This document shows, in pieces, positions 35,305 to 46,390 of a stretch of DNA of 64,000 nucleotides (position 1 is the stretch's first letter; the number at the start of each line of letters is the position of its first letter). The notes under the pieces were generated by a model that was not told the DNA's origin, ran no database searches, and was given only the letters and a program-made list of their open reading frames with translations. This DNA is from Pontederia crassipes (Eukaryota > Streptophyta > Magnoliopsida > Commelinales > Pontederiaceae), in NCBI GenBank assembly GCA_030549335.1, contig CM060197.1, positions 21,898,501 through 21,962,500 on the forward strand. The letters are read 5' to 3'. A program made the translations under genes and the position numbers.

Positions 35305-35477
35305 ACTCCGCCTATGTTTTATAGCCGGTCCCAAGCCCGGATAAAAGAGGAGGGTTGTGTTAGGCCCCGACAGCCAGCGTAAAACCCTGTCGAATCTCAT
35401 GAACATGGATCAACGAAGTCGTATGATCCATGTAGCCGACCCCACCTAGTGGGATAAAGTTTTGTTGTTGTTGTTGT
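35305..35477 (+). mobile_element. Short non-LTR retroelement with (GTT)n tail, copy 2, complete
   Basis: It begins ACTCCGCCTATG and ends (GTT)n. It is flanked by exact direct repeats of 17-19 bp (35286-35304 and 35478-35496, core GTTATTCATACAAGTTA), a long target duplication as made by LINE machinery. It shares both its 5' start and its tail with the minus-strand copy at 4859-5037, so 173-179 bp seems to be the real unit length. The final GCCGACCCCACCTAGTGGGA segment is like the 3' end of plant RTE LINEs. Confidence 0.85.
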
Positions 35478-35742
35478 TGGTTATTCATACAAGTTATGGT
35501 TTATTTTGATATCACGATAAGAGATGTCACAAGCATTTCAGAATGGCACCACTTGTGGATAACACATTTTCTATGGAATTCATGAGCCTGAAAATTAATA
35601 AGGTCTAACAGTTTCGGATGACTACATAGCTCAAACTAAATCAAACAGTTTGCAAGAAAACTTTTAAAAGAAAAATGGCCATGACGACTCCATCATGAGA
35701 TTCCAATTCCGTATGCAGGAGTCTTGAACAGAAGTAACATCT

Positions 35743-37021
35743 TCAGCGGTACTGCAAGTATCATATGAAAGATGAAATGAGCCAACGCAAACAAGGTTTA
35801 ATCTATCAAACTTATATCAGAAGTTTTTTGGAAGATATAATGTGAGAATAGTTAAAATATGGGAGAAGGCAAGCAAAAGATGTTGGAAGCACTGCAACAA
35901 AAGGATATTGAAAAAAAAAAACAGTCCATGAAAATACTATTGCATCTCCAAAATCTCAAATTAGCAAAAAGAAATATACTCCAAAAAATCTACACCAATT
36001 ACACAGTTTTTTTTACAGAGATAACTACAAGAGCTGATTAAAAGAAAAAAAAAAGAACATGAATGTGAATAAAAATAATGCTATTATTTTGGGGGTCAAA
36101 TTAAGTGGTCACAGTAAAGGTCATCACTATTCCAACAGGAGTTGCAGGGTTCAATACCTCCATACAAGGGAGTTCAATCTACCTATCCAAATGAACCAAC
36201 CAACAGGTTCACAATCAAACAGCAACTTCAGAATTATTTAATAAACAAAGGGAACAAAGAAATCACTCAAGCTTTCACACAATTCACTATACTAAACAAA
36301 TGCATGACACAAACTTAGAAGAACTAAGATGCACAATTTAATTTACCTTGATGAATCCAATTTCCTTAGCATTGCTACGGAAGCATTGTCGGCAGCACAT
36401 CAGCCCATACTTCCTGATAATTGCATGTGGATTGCCGCAGACCCGGCTGGGATTTGTTAAAAAAATCATCATGAGCTTGCCGATCATAAAAGATAAAGAG
36501 TAATCCTAAAATTATTATTTATCCATGTTCCAGGAGCAATACTTCCGAGCAAAACAAGACATTCCCACACTATTATCAATCAACATGTAGAAGAGAGCTA
36601 GAGAACACGTCAATTACCAAGAGAACGTTGATGCATTGTAAAAACTATTGAGGGGCAGGACATAAATCAAGAAAAACGTACAAATTTTTTTGAGAAGGAT
36701 AAACTCGTACAATTAATTTAAAAAATTAACCACAAGTTAGAAGAAAGAATAAAACTTTGCACAAAAAAAGAGCAAATCAGCATACTGCGAGAAATCTGAT
36801 CAATATCAGCAAAAAAAAAAGGAAAAGAAACGAAAACCAAGGAATTCCTAAACGAACATTGAAACGGTTTAGATATCACAAGATCCAACATAAAGAAAAA
36901 CAAAGTTTAATTTCTTCAGCAAAATTAAGAAAAGAAAAAGAATCGAATCGATTGCTCACCAAGCTCGGGATCCGGGGCCGTAGTTCTTGGGGTGCGAGTT
37001 CCAGACATTGGAGTGCCCCAT
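35743..37021 (-). CDS. RPS29: 40S ribosomal protein S29 (uS14), three coding exons
   Basis: Coding exons in transcript order: 37021-36960, 36446-36347 and 35751-35743. All junctions are GT-AG with matching phase. The last exon contributes only Tyr-Arg-stop. The 56-residue product starts [19 protein letters not shown] and has the zinc ligands C-R-V-C-G (residues 21 and 24) and C-C-R-Q-C (residue 39 and 42 region), ending G-F-I-K-Y-R; this is the normal length. uS14 is a zinc-binding protein of the small-subunit head. No break is seen. The promoter shows a TATA box, a telo-box and two site II motifs, as in other plant ribosomal protein genes. Confidence 0.95.
36095..36205 (+). repeat. Possible tRNA-derived SINE remnant in RPS29 intron 2
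   Basis: A B-box-like GGTTCAATACC (36150-36160) with an A-box-like TGGTCACAGTAAAGG (36105-36119) at suitable spacing recalls the head of plant SINEs. No tail or target duplication was found. Confidence 0.3.
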
Positions 37022-37056
37022 CTTTAGTTCTCTTTCCTTCTACCTCGACGGATGGT

Positions 37057-37082
37057 TTGATCGATCGATCGATCGATCGATC
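37057..37082 (-). repeat. (GATC)n microsatellite in the RPS29 leader region
   Basis: About six GATC units lie some 36-60 bp upstream of the RPS29 ATG. GATC is self-complementary, so the transcript could fold on itself. Confidence 0.7.
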
Positions 37083-37160
37083 GCAGAAGGCAACCAAAAC
37101 AACGAGCGAACAAGAGACGATGCAAAAGCGGCTGACGAGAAAAGTGAGAAGGGTTTAAGA

Positions 37161-37258
37161 TTTATAGAGCGACATCAAACCCTAATTTTATGAAGAGTCC
37201 GTGTCCGACGCTATTTTTGTCCGGAAATTTTATTGGGCTGAAGAGGCCTTATTGGGCC
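37161..37258 (-). promoter_or_regulatory. RPS29 promoter: TATA box, telo-box, two site II motifs
   Basis: On the gene strand TATAAA reads at 37166-37161. A telo-box AAACCCTAA is on the plus strand at 37177-37185. Site II motifs TGGGCT (37234-37239) and TGGGCC (37253-37258) follow on the plus strand. The telo-box plus site II (TCP-bound) combination is typical of ribosomal protein genes in growing plant tissue. Confidence 0.75.
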
Positions 37259-37713
37259 CGAAAATATCTCTTGTATTATTCACTTAACCCAAAACAGGGT
37301 ATTATCAAGTCCCATACTTCAAGGTAAAAAAAAAAAAAAAGCTTTTTGCACTAATAAAATGTCATATTCATAATTTCATTCGTATAGAATTATAAATTTT
37401 AATGACATATTATATGGTTAATAATGTTAAAATATAAATTTTAATGACACTTATTCAGATACTGAAAATTATTAAATTTGATTAAAGTATTAACATATTA
37501 TATATTTATCGTATTATGCCAGATGGAGGAGGAATATGATTTTTAATATTTGGATTATCTAAAAATCAATCAAATAACATAAAGTGACACATAAATAAAT
37601 GGATTATATATATTTATATATGCACGCATAAAATATTTAAATAAATTGTGTGAAAAAAAATTTATATGATAATTATCATAATCTAATGAATAATTTGTGA
37701 TTTTAAATGCCAA
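37259..37713. other. AT-rich intergenic DNA
   Basis: No gene seen. Confidence 0.5.
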
Positions 37714-37734
37714 AATTTGATTGGACAAACATTT

Positions 37735-37897
37735 TTTTGGGTCCGGACTCATGGGTGCACTGACTACTAGCGTGATTGAACGAGAGCGATATGAATAAAT
37801 CATAATCAAAATAGTGACTCTAAGGATCGAATCTGGAACTACTAACATCAATCATCCTACCGCACAATTCCGCTACCCAATTGCGCCAATCATCCTT
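37735..37897 (-). mobile_element. tRNA-derived SINE, 163 bp, with 21-bp target duplication
   Basis: On the minus strand the head reads GGATGATTGGCGCAATTGGG, containing an A-box-like TGGCGCAATTGGG, followed by a B-box-like AGATTCGATCC about 50 bp later: the internal RNA polymerase III promoter of a tRNA-derived SINE. A short A-run ends it near 37735. Direct repeats of 21 bp at 37714-37734 and 37898-37918 agree at 19 positions. It is not a functional tRNA because the arms do not pair as a cloverleaf. Confidence 0.85.
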
Positions 37898-37918
37898 AAT
37901 TTAATTGGGCAAACATTT

Positions 37919-38784
37919 GAAATTGTCATCAAAATTTGATCCTAGCACTAGCATCTTGTGACTTCTTGTTCAGGATATTATATTAACCGACTTTAAATTG
38001 TCATGAAAATCTATAAAATTCATGGAGTTTCCTATCTCTCTACAAAAAGGCAAAAATATTATCTAACATGATTGCTAATGTAGAGTTCAACGAAAATTAG
38101 AAAAAAAAAGAGCACTCAAGACAACAATTATTACCTTAGGACCATGTTCATTTTCATGATGTATTTTTTTATCATTATTTCTTCTTTAAAGATTAAGAAA
38201 GTTAACACTTCCGAGTCTCACGCACATGGACTTTGGAATTAAATTTGTAAAAAATATTATAGCCTCATGTTTAATGCTCTATCATATTGTCTAATGAAAA
38301 TATTAGTGCAGATTATAAACTAAATTAAATTGCAATGAAATAATATAATTTGATATTTAAGGGTGAAGACGATATCCAAATAAATATGCATTTGCATATT
38401 AGATCACTCAAAAAACATCATGTGCATAAAAAAATTTTGAATTTATCATTATACATCACTTTATTTGTCAAGAATGAAGAATATCGAAAATAGAGTTGAG
38501 ATATCTGATTCTTCTAGATATTTAATGAATTAACTTTTGATATCTTTATTCCTATAAGCATAATGAAACTACTTTATAAGAAAATTTATATCTCATACGT
38601 TACCCTACCTTTAACATGGTATAAACTTATCTTTCACTCAGTCAGCCCTGAGAAACTCACGTAAAGTAGGTTAGACTATAAATTTCCTTGGAATCATATC
38701 ATAAAAGAAATCATAATGTCTACCTTTACCATGGAAAAATATGGTATTATATGAAATTGGATTCAACAATTTTGAACTTGTAGG
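37919..38784. other. AT-rich intergenic DNA upstream of the nested retrotransposon
   Basis: No gene seen. Confidence 0.5.
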
Positions 38785-39068
38785 ATGGAAATAATCTTGA
38801 TTTTGTTATTTTGAGTAATAAATTCAATGAATCATGGAATAATTTGTAAGAATTTCCTCGGATAACAATTAGTTGGAGTTTCCTTTTATTAGCACCAAGA
38901 TTGTATTTCAAGAATTTTTTTTTTATTTTAGAAAATAATTAGATCCTTGTGAAATTCTAATTTGTTCCTCCTTTGTTTTCTTTTTTAACTTTCATCTACT
39001 ACCAGAGCATCGATGGCACTTATTCCTCATGTTGCAACAACCAAAGATTATGACAATGTCCCTAATGT

Positions 39069-40022
39069 TTTTAAAACTGAACTGATCGTCGAATCGGCAA
39101 GTGGGTTATGATTAGTTTAATTGAGTTCAACTGGATTGAATTGATATTTATTAAAATATTTTTTTATAATTATAATGATATATTATGAATAATACTATAA
39201 AAAGTACCTAGAAATACCTTACAAAATATTGTGCTTAATTAATATTTTATTATTTTCTAAATAATAATTACATTAAATATTCTTTATGAACTTATTGAAA
39301 ATCTATTCCAATTTTAATAAGTTTAACATGTTTGGATAGCCGTATTATATTTAAATAATATGAGAATATTTATATTATTAAAAAATATGCCAATTTGGAG
39401 CTCTTATATTATATTTATAAGAATTTAAAGTTGAACAACATAATTTTATTAAATTATTATTGCTATGTAAATATTATAAAAAATAAATAAATCACTTAAC
39501 ATATAAGTCCCCAGAAAACTTAACTAAAAGATTTACCTTTATTCTTTCAATTAAAAATATTTATATTTGTTTGTTTTTTCTATTAATATCTTTTACTTTT
39601 GTTGTTAATTTAATTATTCTTAAAAAGCTTTCCTTCCATATATTTATATTAATTATTTTTTCTTCCTTTTTCCATTTAATTATTTTCATTTTTATTTTTT
39701 CTATCACTTCTCATTTTTTTCCTTGAATTGTTCACTCATTCTTCATAAATTTCTCACTAATTTATGCACCCTGATTTTCCTTTTTCTCATTTCCCAATGA
39801 TTTATTTCCCTTTCTTTTTATATGATTTTATCATACCCAAATTTTATTTTTTGTTCAAAAATTTAAAACCGGATTGAACTAGTTCAATTGGTTGAACGAT
39901 TCAACTCGGTTCAATCCGATTTTTAGCTATTTTTTTGGTTTTGAATGAAAATCGACCCAGACTGGCGGTCCGTTCACTGTTAGACCAATCGAACTGACCA
40001 GTCCGATTCGATTTTCAAAACA
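39069..40022. mobile_element. MITE-like insertion in the copia gag, about 954 bp
   Basis: It interrupts the gag frame cleanly: coding sequence resumes at 40031. The ends TTTTAAAACTGAACTGATCG and (complement of right end) TGTTTTGAAAATCGAATCGG form an imperfect inverted repeat. Flanking CCTAATGT (39061-39068) and CCGAATGT (40023-40030) are a likely 8-bp target duplication with one change. The interior is AT-rich and non-coding. Confidence 0.6.
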
Positions 40023-40030
40023 CCGAATGT

Positions 40031-40876
40031 GCCAACCAATTATTCACAGTTGATGCGGACAAACTATACCACTTGGGCAATCAAGGTGGAGGCGTTGTTG
40101 GACGCCAGGGAATGGACACAAAGAAGGATAAGGCAACAAGGGTATACGTTCTTGCTAGAAGACATCTTACTGTAGGTCGTGTAAAAAAAAGATTGCAAAG
40201 AAGCTTTGGGATTGCCTTAAAACGGATTCACGGGGCAGCTCATGTTAGAACAGCACGCCTATCAACATTGAAGGGCGAGTTTGATGAACTGAGATTGAAG
40301 GATGGAGAGACACTAGATTAGTATGCCAAAAAACTAATCGGCAGTGAGATATACCAACCTTTAGTGGGATGCTCAGTGATGTAGGGATGGTAAAGAAGCT
40401 GCTCAAACGGTTTTCGCTGCCATCGAACAATTCTATGACCTTGAGGCATGCCATTCGTGGAAGCAGTTGAGTGCTTGAAGACTTTTGAGGAGAATGCATG
40501 TCTACGAGCACCAAGCGGCAACAGCGATGGCCAAATCCTGTTCAATCAAACAGAGTGGCAGATCACATGAAATGGGAATAGAGGCAGCCACTTGTCATTA
40601 AGCTAAACATTGAACTTGCAAAGGATCAAAATTGCAACCGGGGAGGACGTGGCGGAGGCCACGAAAGAGGCAGATACAACAAATTGCCACACAAAGGAGT
40701 GGACAACCTTGGTTGGGGAGACCGTGACAAGATCCACATCAAGTGCTTCAATTGCTACAAGATGGACCATTACGTGTCAAAGTGCAGGAGAGAGGGGGGG
40801 GGGGACTGAGGAGGCAAATTTATCTCATGTTGAGGAGGAGCTCGCACTCTTATTGTCAGCAAGTGTGGAGATGCCC
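40031..40876 (+). pseudogene. gag of the nested copia element
   Basis: It starts with a gag-like Q-L-M-R-T-N-Y-T-T-W-A-I-K-V segment and includes L-S-T-L-K-G-E-F-D-E-L. A CCHC zinc knuckle C-x2-C-x4-H-x4-C is intact at 40744-40785. A TAG stop at 40319 and frame changes mark it as dead. It is cut at 40876 by a solo LTR. Confidence 0.85.
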
Positions 40877-43572
40877 TGTAACGTTCCGAAATTCAAACTC
40901 GCCACGCGGCGAAATCCCCTATTGGAGCAATACGACAATGTTCTTCTTTCATGTGGGTGGTCAAGAAAAGGTGCCACATAAGCGGAAGACTTAAAAATAA
41001 AATATACAACTTTTAAAAATATAAATGTGAAAGCTAAATAGATAAAAGTCCATAAATACGGGTACATAGTGTGAAAACTCGGTAATATAAATAAGTACAT
41101 CACATGACATAATAAGATGTTCATGGACCACATCATAATACAAAATACACATAGGTCTCGCATATAACTTGATGACATAAAATAGTAAAGACTAACTACT
41201 ATATCCATGTACACACATACTATCCGAGCATAGATCTTCGCACACACATCAACCGAGCATGACAGGTCAATCAAGTACTTGTGGAAATCAACACAGGGAA
41301 AGAGAACCCTCCCGTTAATACAAGGTTAAATGTGATAACATATGAGTCATAAAGATGATTCAGAAAGCATAAGCATGATTCATGAACAATATCATAAGAA
41401 ATTATGGGGATCATCATGTATGGGACAATGGATTATTCATTTCATCAGTCCATGTAATATCTTTAAGTTTCATTCTTTTCATTCATAGACCATGATGGAA
41501 AAATTTATCATCAATGGTCAACAACATGGCTGATGGGAGCATTCATCTTTTCATTGGAAAGGCATAACATTCTTTGTCCAATTTTTCTTTCGTTCCATAT
41601 TATGTTCATATTCATATGGACAAAGTTCGTTCATTTATCTTTTATCTTATTCATGGGTTGGAACTCTTCATTTCTTTAGGATATGTCATGCGCACATAGG
41701 GTGCAAATACCTAATCATAATATAGGTTAGTGGGGGATCAGTGCCATGACAATGCCCCTAAAAGGGATGAATGATCTCGCTAAGGCGACAACATTCGTAT
41801 GAATGACCTCGCTCAAAGCAGAAACATTTGTAGATAATAGGAGAAGGGGCCTTACCCAAAGGCAGGGGCCTTATCAAGGGAAGCACAACAAACAATAGAC
41901 TTCCTATTTAGGTAAGCATGACATTCCTCTATTTCATATTTTATCTTTATTAACCTATTCTCTTATCTTTTGATCATGAGGATCAATCAAGGCTTTTATG
42001 AAGCAAGGTTGGCTCTAGGTTAATGTTCGTAAATCATGGGGTGTGGAAACAATTAGGTGGACTAGAGTAAATCATAGTGTTATCTTATAAGTAAAATCAA
42101 GCAGTTTCTATCCACCTTCGGATGCCCGAGAGTCGAGCGATCATCTAGTCCACAGGTTCCTCGGGCACCCGAAGGTCAAGCGGTCGCCTAATCATAACAT
42201 ATCTTTCGATTGTTCCAAGGTTGGGCATGAATCGGACGTCCCAAAAGGTCGAGGGTCGTCCGATTCTTCCTTGGGTAAAATTGTGAGTTCTCGGCCTGAA
42301 ACTTCCAATCGCCCGAAAGTCCGCCGATCATCCGTGTTTACCCAAGTCGCATAGTAATCATTCATCAATTGATCGATTGAGTCGTTCAGTCGACTGGTGT
42401 CAAAATCGAAATATCAAAGTGGACATCCGAAAGAAGTTGGATCGTCCATTCCAATAGTCCGCCAGCTTCTGCTGAGACGATAATGGGTGCCTAATTTAGG
42501 ATTGGTCGACTGCTCCTACTAGGCAGAACTGCAAGTCGTTGCGGAGTCCTTGCGGTTTTAATTAGTTTTCGAAACATAGAATTCATCAATCTAAATTATG
42601 TCTAACATTAACTAAACAAGGCATGTGGGCATGATTCATAAGCCATAACTTCAACATATGCATCATAATCATTCTTTTCCTATATCATATGGTTGACTTA
42701 ATATTTCAACATAATACATCATTATCTCAGTGGTCATCTTATTTATAAGCAATAACAAAAAGCATCATTCGTTGTCCATCTTCATGCTAAGAAATTCATG
42801 CTTATAAGACAATAATCAACATAACTTCTAGAAATCATTATAACATGGAAATTAGAACCTAACTTCCATATCTTAAGCATGCATCTTCTCATGTACATAA
42901 TCATCATGTGAAGTCAATAATCAAGTCATTCATGGAAATCAAAATCAGCATGCTAAATATTCTAATCATTCATCATATAAGTAACATTTAAGCATACAAT
43001 CAAGACAATAGTTCATGGAATTATCCTACCCTTCATATAGCATTATCTTAGGCCTAAATAATCCTTAGATAACATGCTAAACCCCCCTAAAAGAATCTTA
43101 TAACTTAGATTTTGTTAACACACCTTAAAGCCTAGTTTTTGGTTGTTTTTTCAGTGGTCGAAGCTCTAGTCCTTCTTCCTTCCTCCTTGTCCTCCTTCAT
43201 GATCAGCACCTAGAGATCCCTCTCCAAAGGCTTCTGGCTGAGCCCAACTAATGGAGTACACACAAGAAAAGTGGTGGAAGAGAAAAGGATGAGAAGGTGA
43301 AAAGAAATACTGCAAATGAGAGGTGTGGGGTTTATAAAGGGAATGGAGGATGGGTCTTTGTGCCCCCACAACCCCAAGGGTCATGAATATGAAGGGGTTG
43401 CACGAAGTTCCAAAGGTTGTGTGGGAAAAAGATGAGTTAAAGTTTGATTTGATTTCTTATTTAAAAATTAGGCGGCCGTGCACCGAGCATCGAAAAATAT
43501 TTCAATCGACCGGTGAGCCAAAAATAAAAATAAATAATTTTTTTTAATTTTACGAAATTTTGAGATGTTACA
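40877..43572 (+). mobile_element. Solo LTR C (2,696 bp) inserted in the copia element
   Basis: It starts TGTAACGTTCCGAAATTC and ends GAAATTTTGAGATGTTACA, with Ty3/gypsy-like inverted ends. The exact 5-bp target duplication TGCCC flanks it (40872-40876 and 43573-43577). The copia reading frame continues across the insertion when the LTR and one TGCCC are disregarded. There is no internal coding region. Confidence 0.9.
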
Positions 43573-43577
43573 TGCCC

Positions 43578-44282
43578 AACCAAGTGATATTAGATGAAGA
43601 AATGATGAAACCACGACTACCAACTACAAATGACGATAACACCACCATCAGTGATGTTTGGTACTTCGACAATGGACCAAGCAATCACATGACAGGTGAG
43701 AGGAAGAAGTTCCATGATGTAAATGAGTCCATCGAAGGTCAAGTAAAGTTTGGCGGCGGCTACATTGTGCACATAAAGGGGAAAGGGCCAATGCTGTTTC
43801 AATTTTAGGGCGGAGAATAACAACTACTTACTGAGGTATAGTACGTCCCCACTTTGTGAAATTATATATTAGCCGTGGACAACTAGTAGAGGAAGGCAGC
43901 AAGATTATCATGTTGGGAGAATATCTTTTGGTTTATGAGATTAATGGAAGTTCATTTATCAAGATTGGCTTCCAAATTGCATTTACAAAGCAACTATAGA
44001 GAATTGTGAACTTGTTTGTCTACTTCCAAATCTTTTTGATCTAGTGTGTTGTGGCATGATCGACTCAGACATGTCAACTTCCATTCCATGAAGCTAATGA
44101 CAGAGAAGATGGTGGTGGGAATTCTTCTCATCATGCATCCAAACAAATTGTGGCAAGAATGTTTGATTGCGAAGCAAACAAGATAGCGCAAACAAGAGAG
44201 CCGTTCCCTACAATAGCAAATTATCGAGTGAAGGAGCCACTCGAACTATTCCATGCTGATATCTGTGGATCAAGAGATTGCC
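43578..44282 (+). pseudogene. Protease and pre-integrase remnant of the nested copia element
   Basis: W-Y-F-D-N-G-P-S-N-H-M-T-G around 43662-43697 is the protease region. The active site is D-N-G-P (43668-43679) instead of the usual D-S/T-G-A, and stops follow from 43806. A decayed pre-integrase and the start of integrase (L-F-H-A-D-I-C-G, to about 44271) follow; then homology stops abruptly. Confidence 0.85.
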
Positions 44283-46390
44283 CTTACTTCATAAGAAATA
44301 TCAAATTAAGCTTTAAATTTTATCAATTCTTAGCACACACAAGGCTGCAAGCCCACAATAGTCAATATAGTACTTAAGGATCGATCCATAGGGATAAAGC
44401 TTGTAAAGTTCACACTTGATTGAAACCGTTTAGAAGGAAAAGCTAAGTTCGTGATTGTTCAAACTTTTAATGAGATAACACTAAATTAGAAAATACAGCA
44501 AATGAAGTTACACCAAATTTTTTAATTTTTAATCCAAAAGTAGTCTGAATCAGAGTAGATAAACACTAGGACTTAGGAGTTTTCACTTGGGATTAATGTT
44601 CTCGGGACATTGAATTAGGAAAAAAATGATAGACTGCCCTCGGCATGCGCATGAGTATGAGATCGTGACATAAATCACTAAGCTCATATCCCCGACACTC
44701 TCGTGCACATGAATGACACAATTTGCGCATGCTGATGGAATCAAATACCCAGCTCTAGCAACGCTCTTGTGTACTTTGAGCAAGTAGATTAATCAAATAT
44801 CCTCTACATGGATTGAGCTAAGTTTCACACCATCTTGGCCTACTGGGTTCTTTGAGAAATAACTGAAGATTCAACTTGACCTCTCAGCCTAAGTCAAACT
44901 ATAGTTTGTGAAGATCCCTCTTGGGCGAGCACCTCTGTGGTCGAGGATTGCGCGGAACAAATTAAGATCAAGTGATTAAGATCCAAATAAGGAATGAAGA
45001 CCGTGACTCCTATGGCCTCTCTAAAGATGGCTTTCCGAATGCATGCCCTCTCGGATTGTTCGCAGTCATAAAGAATGAAAGTTCTCTCTCGAGTAGGAGG
45101 TTATGGACTCAATAAAAGCAGGATCTAGACGAAAAGGAAAAGCGAAGAGCAGAGCAAACTCAACCCCAAAATATGCACTCCATGAATTTTCGCCTTTGTT
45201 GATTGAGCCTCTGTCTTTGTGCATATACAAATGATCAATGTGAAGATATTCCTCTCAGACCGAGACTCAATGAACATACGACGTCTGAACTAAAATTCAG
45301 CAAACACCATCACAAGCACAAGATCATCACAGAACCAAAAATTGCTTGAACTGCATGTAGATAGCTCTGTCCAGCCTCCATACCCCTCGGCAATCAACTG
45401 GACAGAGGTGGAAAGTCCCTCTCGAGTTGCATTCAGGACAAATTCTAAAACTCAATCAAAATATGAAATCATCAGAACAAATTGAACATAACAAATCATA
45501 AGATTTCAATAAAATGGTAGAGTGTTCGACAGTCATTTAAGCAGAGGAAAGTCATAAATATAAACACAAAATAGAAACAATTCAAGATCGGCATCCCCCA
45601 GCCACTTGTTGGCTGATTTAATTACACATTAGGAAAACTAGAAAAGAAAGAGAAAAAAAAAGAAGAAGGAGGGAGGCTATTGGCCGCAGCCTCCTCTTCA
45701 GCAGCAAATGGAAACGGCCAAAATCAAAACTCTCTTCTTGGTCAGTCACCTTGCTCTTTTATAGTCCTGTAGTCCGGTGCCACTTGTCTAATTTTTGTTC
45801 ACCAACTCCCTTATCTTTTTCTGCCAGCTTTCCAGCCAAAAAGAATCTTGTGGTCCCTCTCCCTCTTACCACCTATCCATTGTTCCAACAAAAAAGAATC
45901 TGCTTGTGGTCCTTCTTGGTTGTCTCTCTTCAGCTTTGCCATCTGTCCAACTTTTTCAGCAACTATTTTGTCCACATCTGCCCATAAAAGTATAGAGGAA
46001 GCTTCCTTCCTCTTGTATAAGGAATTTGCTAGGATGACGTGGAAAAACATCCTTTCCTTTGTTGTTCGCTGTTTTGGATAGCTATCATGGTGAATATGTT
46101 TCGTCTGCTCTCAAATCCATCTAAGTGTCTAGGTTGGGGTATTTGTCTGTGTGCCCTTATGCGTGCATATGGGGGTATATACTCGCATTCCTCCAAAATA
46201 ATCAAAACAAGTAATAATATCCTAAGAATGCAAATTATAAGATAGGTGTGAAGAAATAATAAAAATTGCATTTCGTCAATAAAACATGTGTTCGAGAATA
46301 AAATATATCAAAATATGAGATTAATGCATGCTGAACATAAATGAAAAGTATATATAATTTCTCTACATCAACAACCAAAATTTCGACCAT
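44283..46390. other. Unclassified repeat-like insertion in the copia element
   Basis: Copia homology stops at about 44282 and does not resume here. The sequence has no open gene. Its composition, with repeated CTCG/CGAG-containing stretches, is like that of long plant LTRs, but no termini or target duplication could be fixed. Confidence 0.4.

Noticed and set aside
37735-37897. Functional tRNA gene
   Set aside because: A and B boxes are present but the arms do not pair as a cloverleaf, and the flanking duplication shows it is a SINE.
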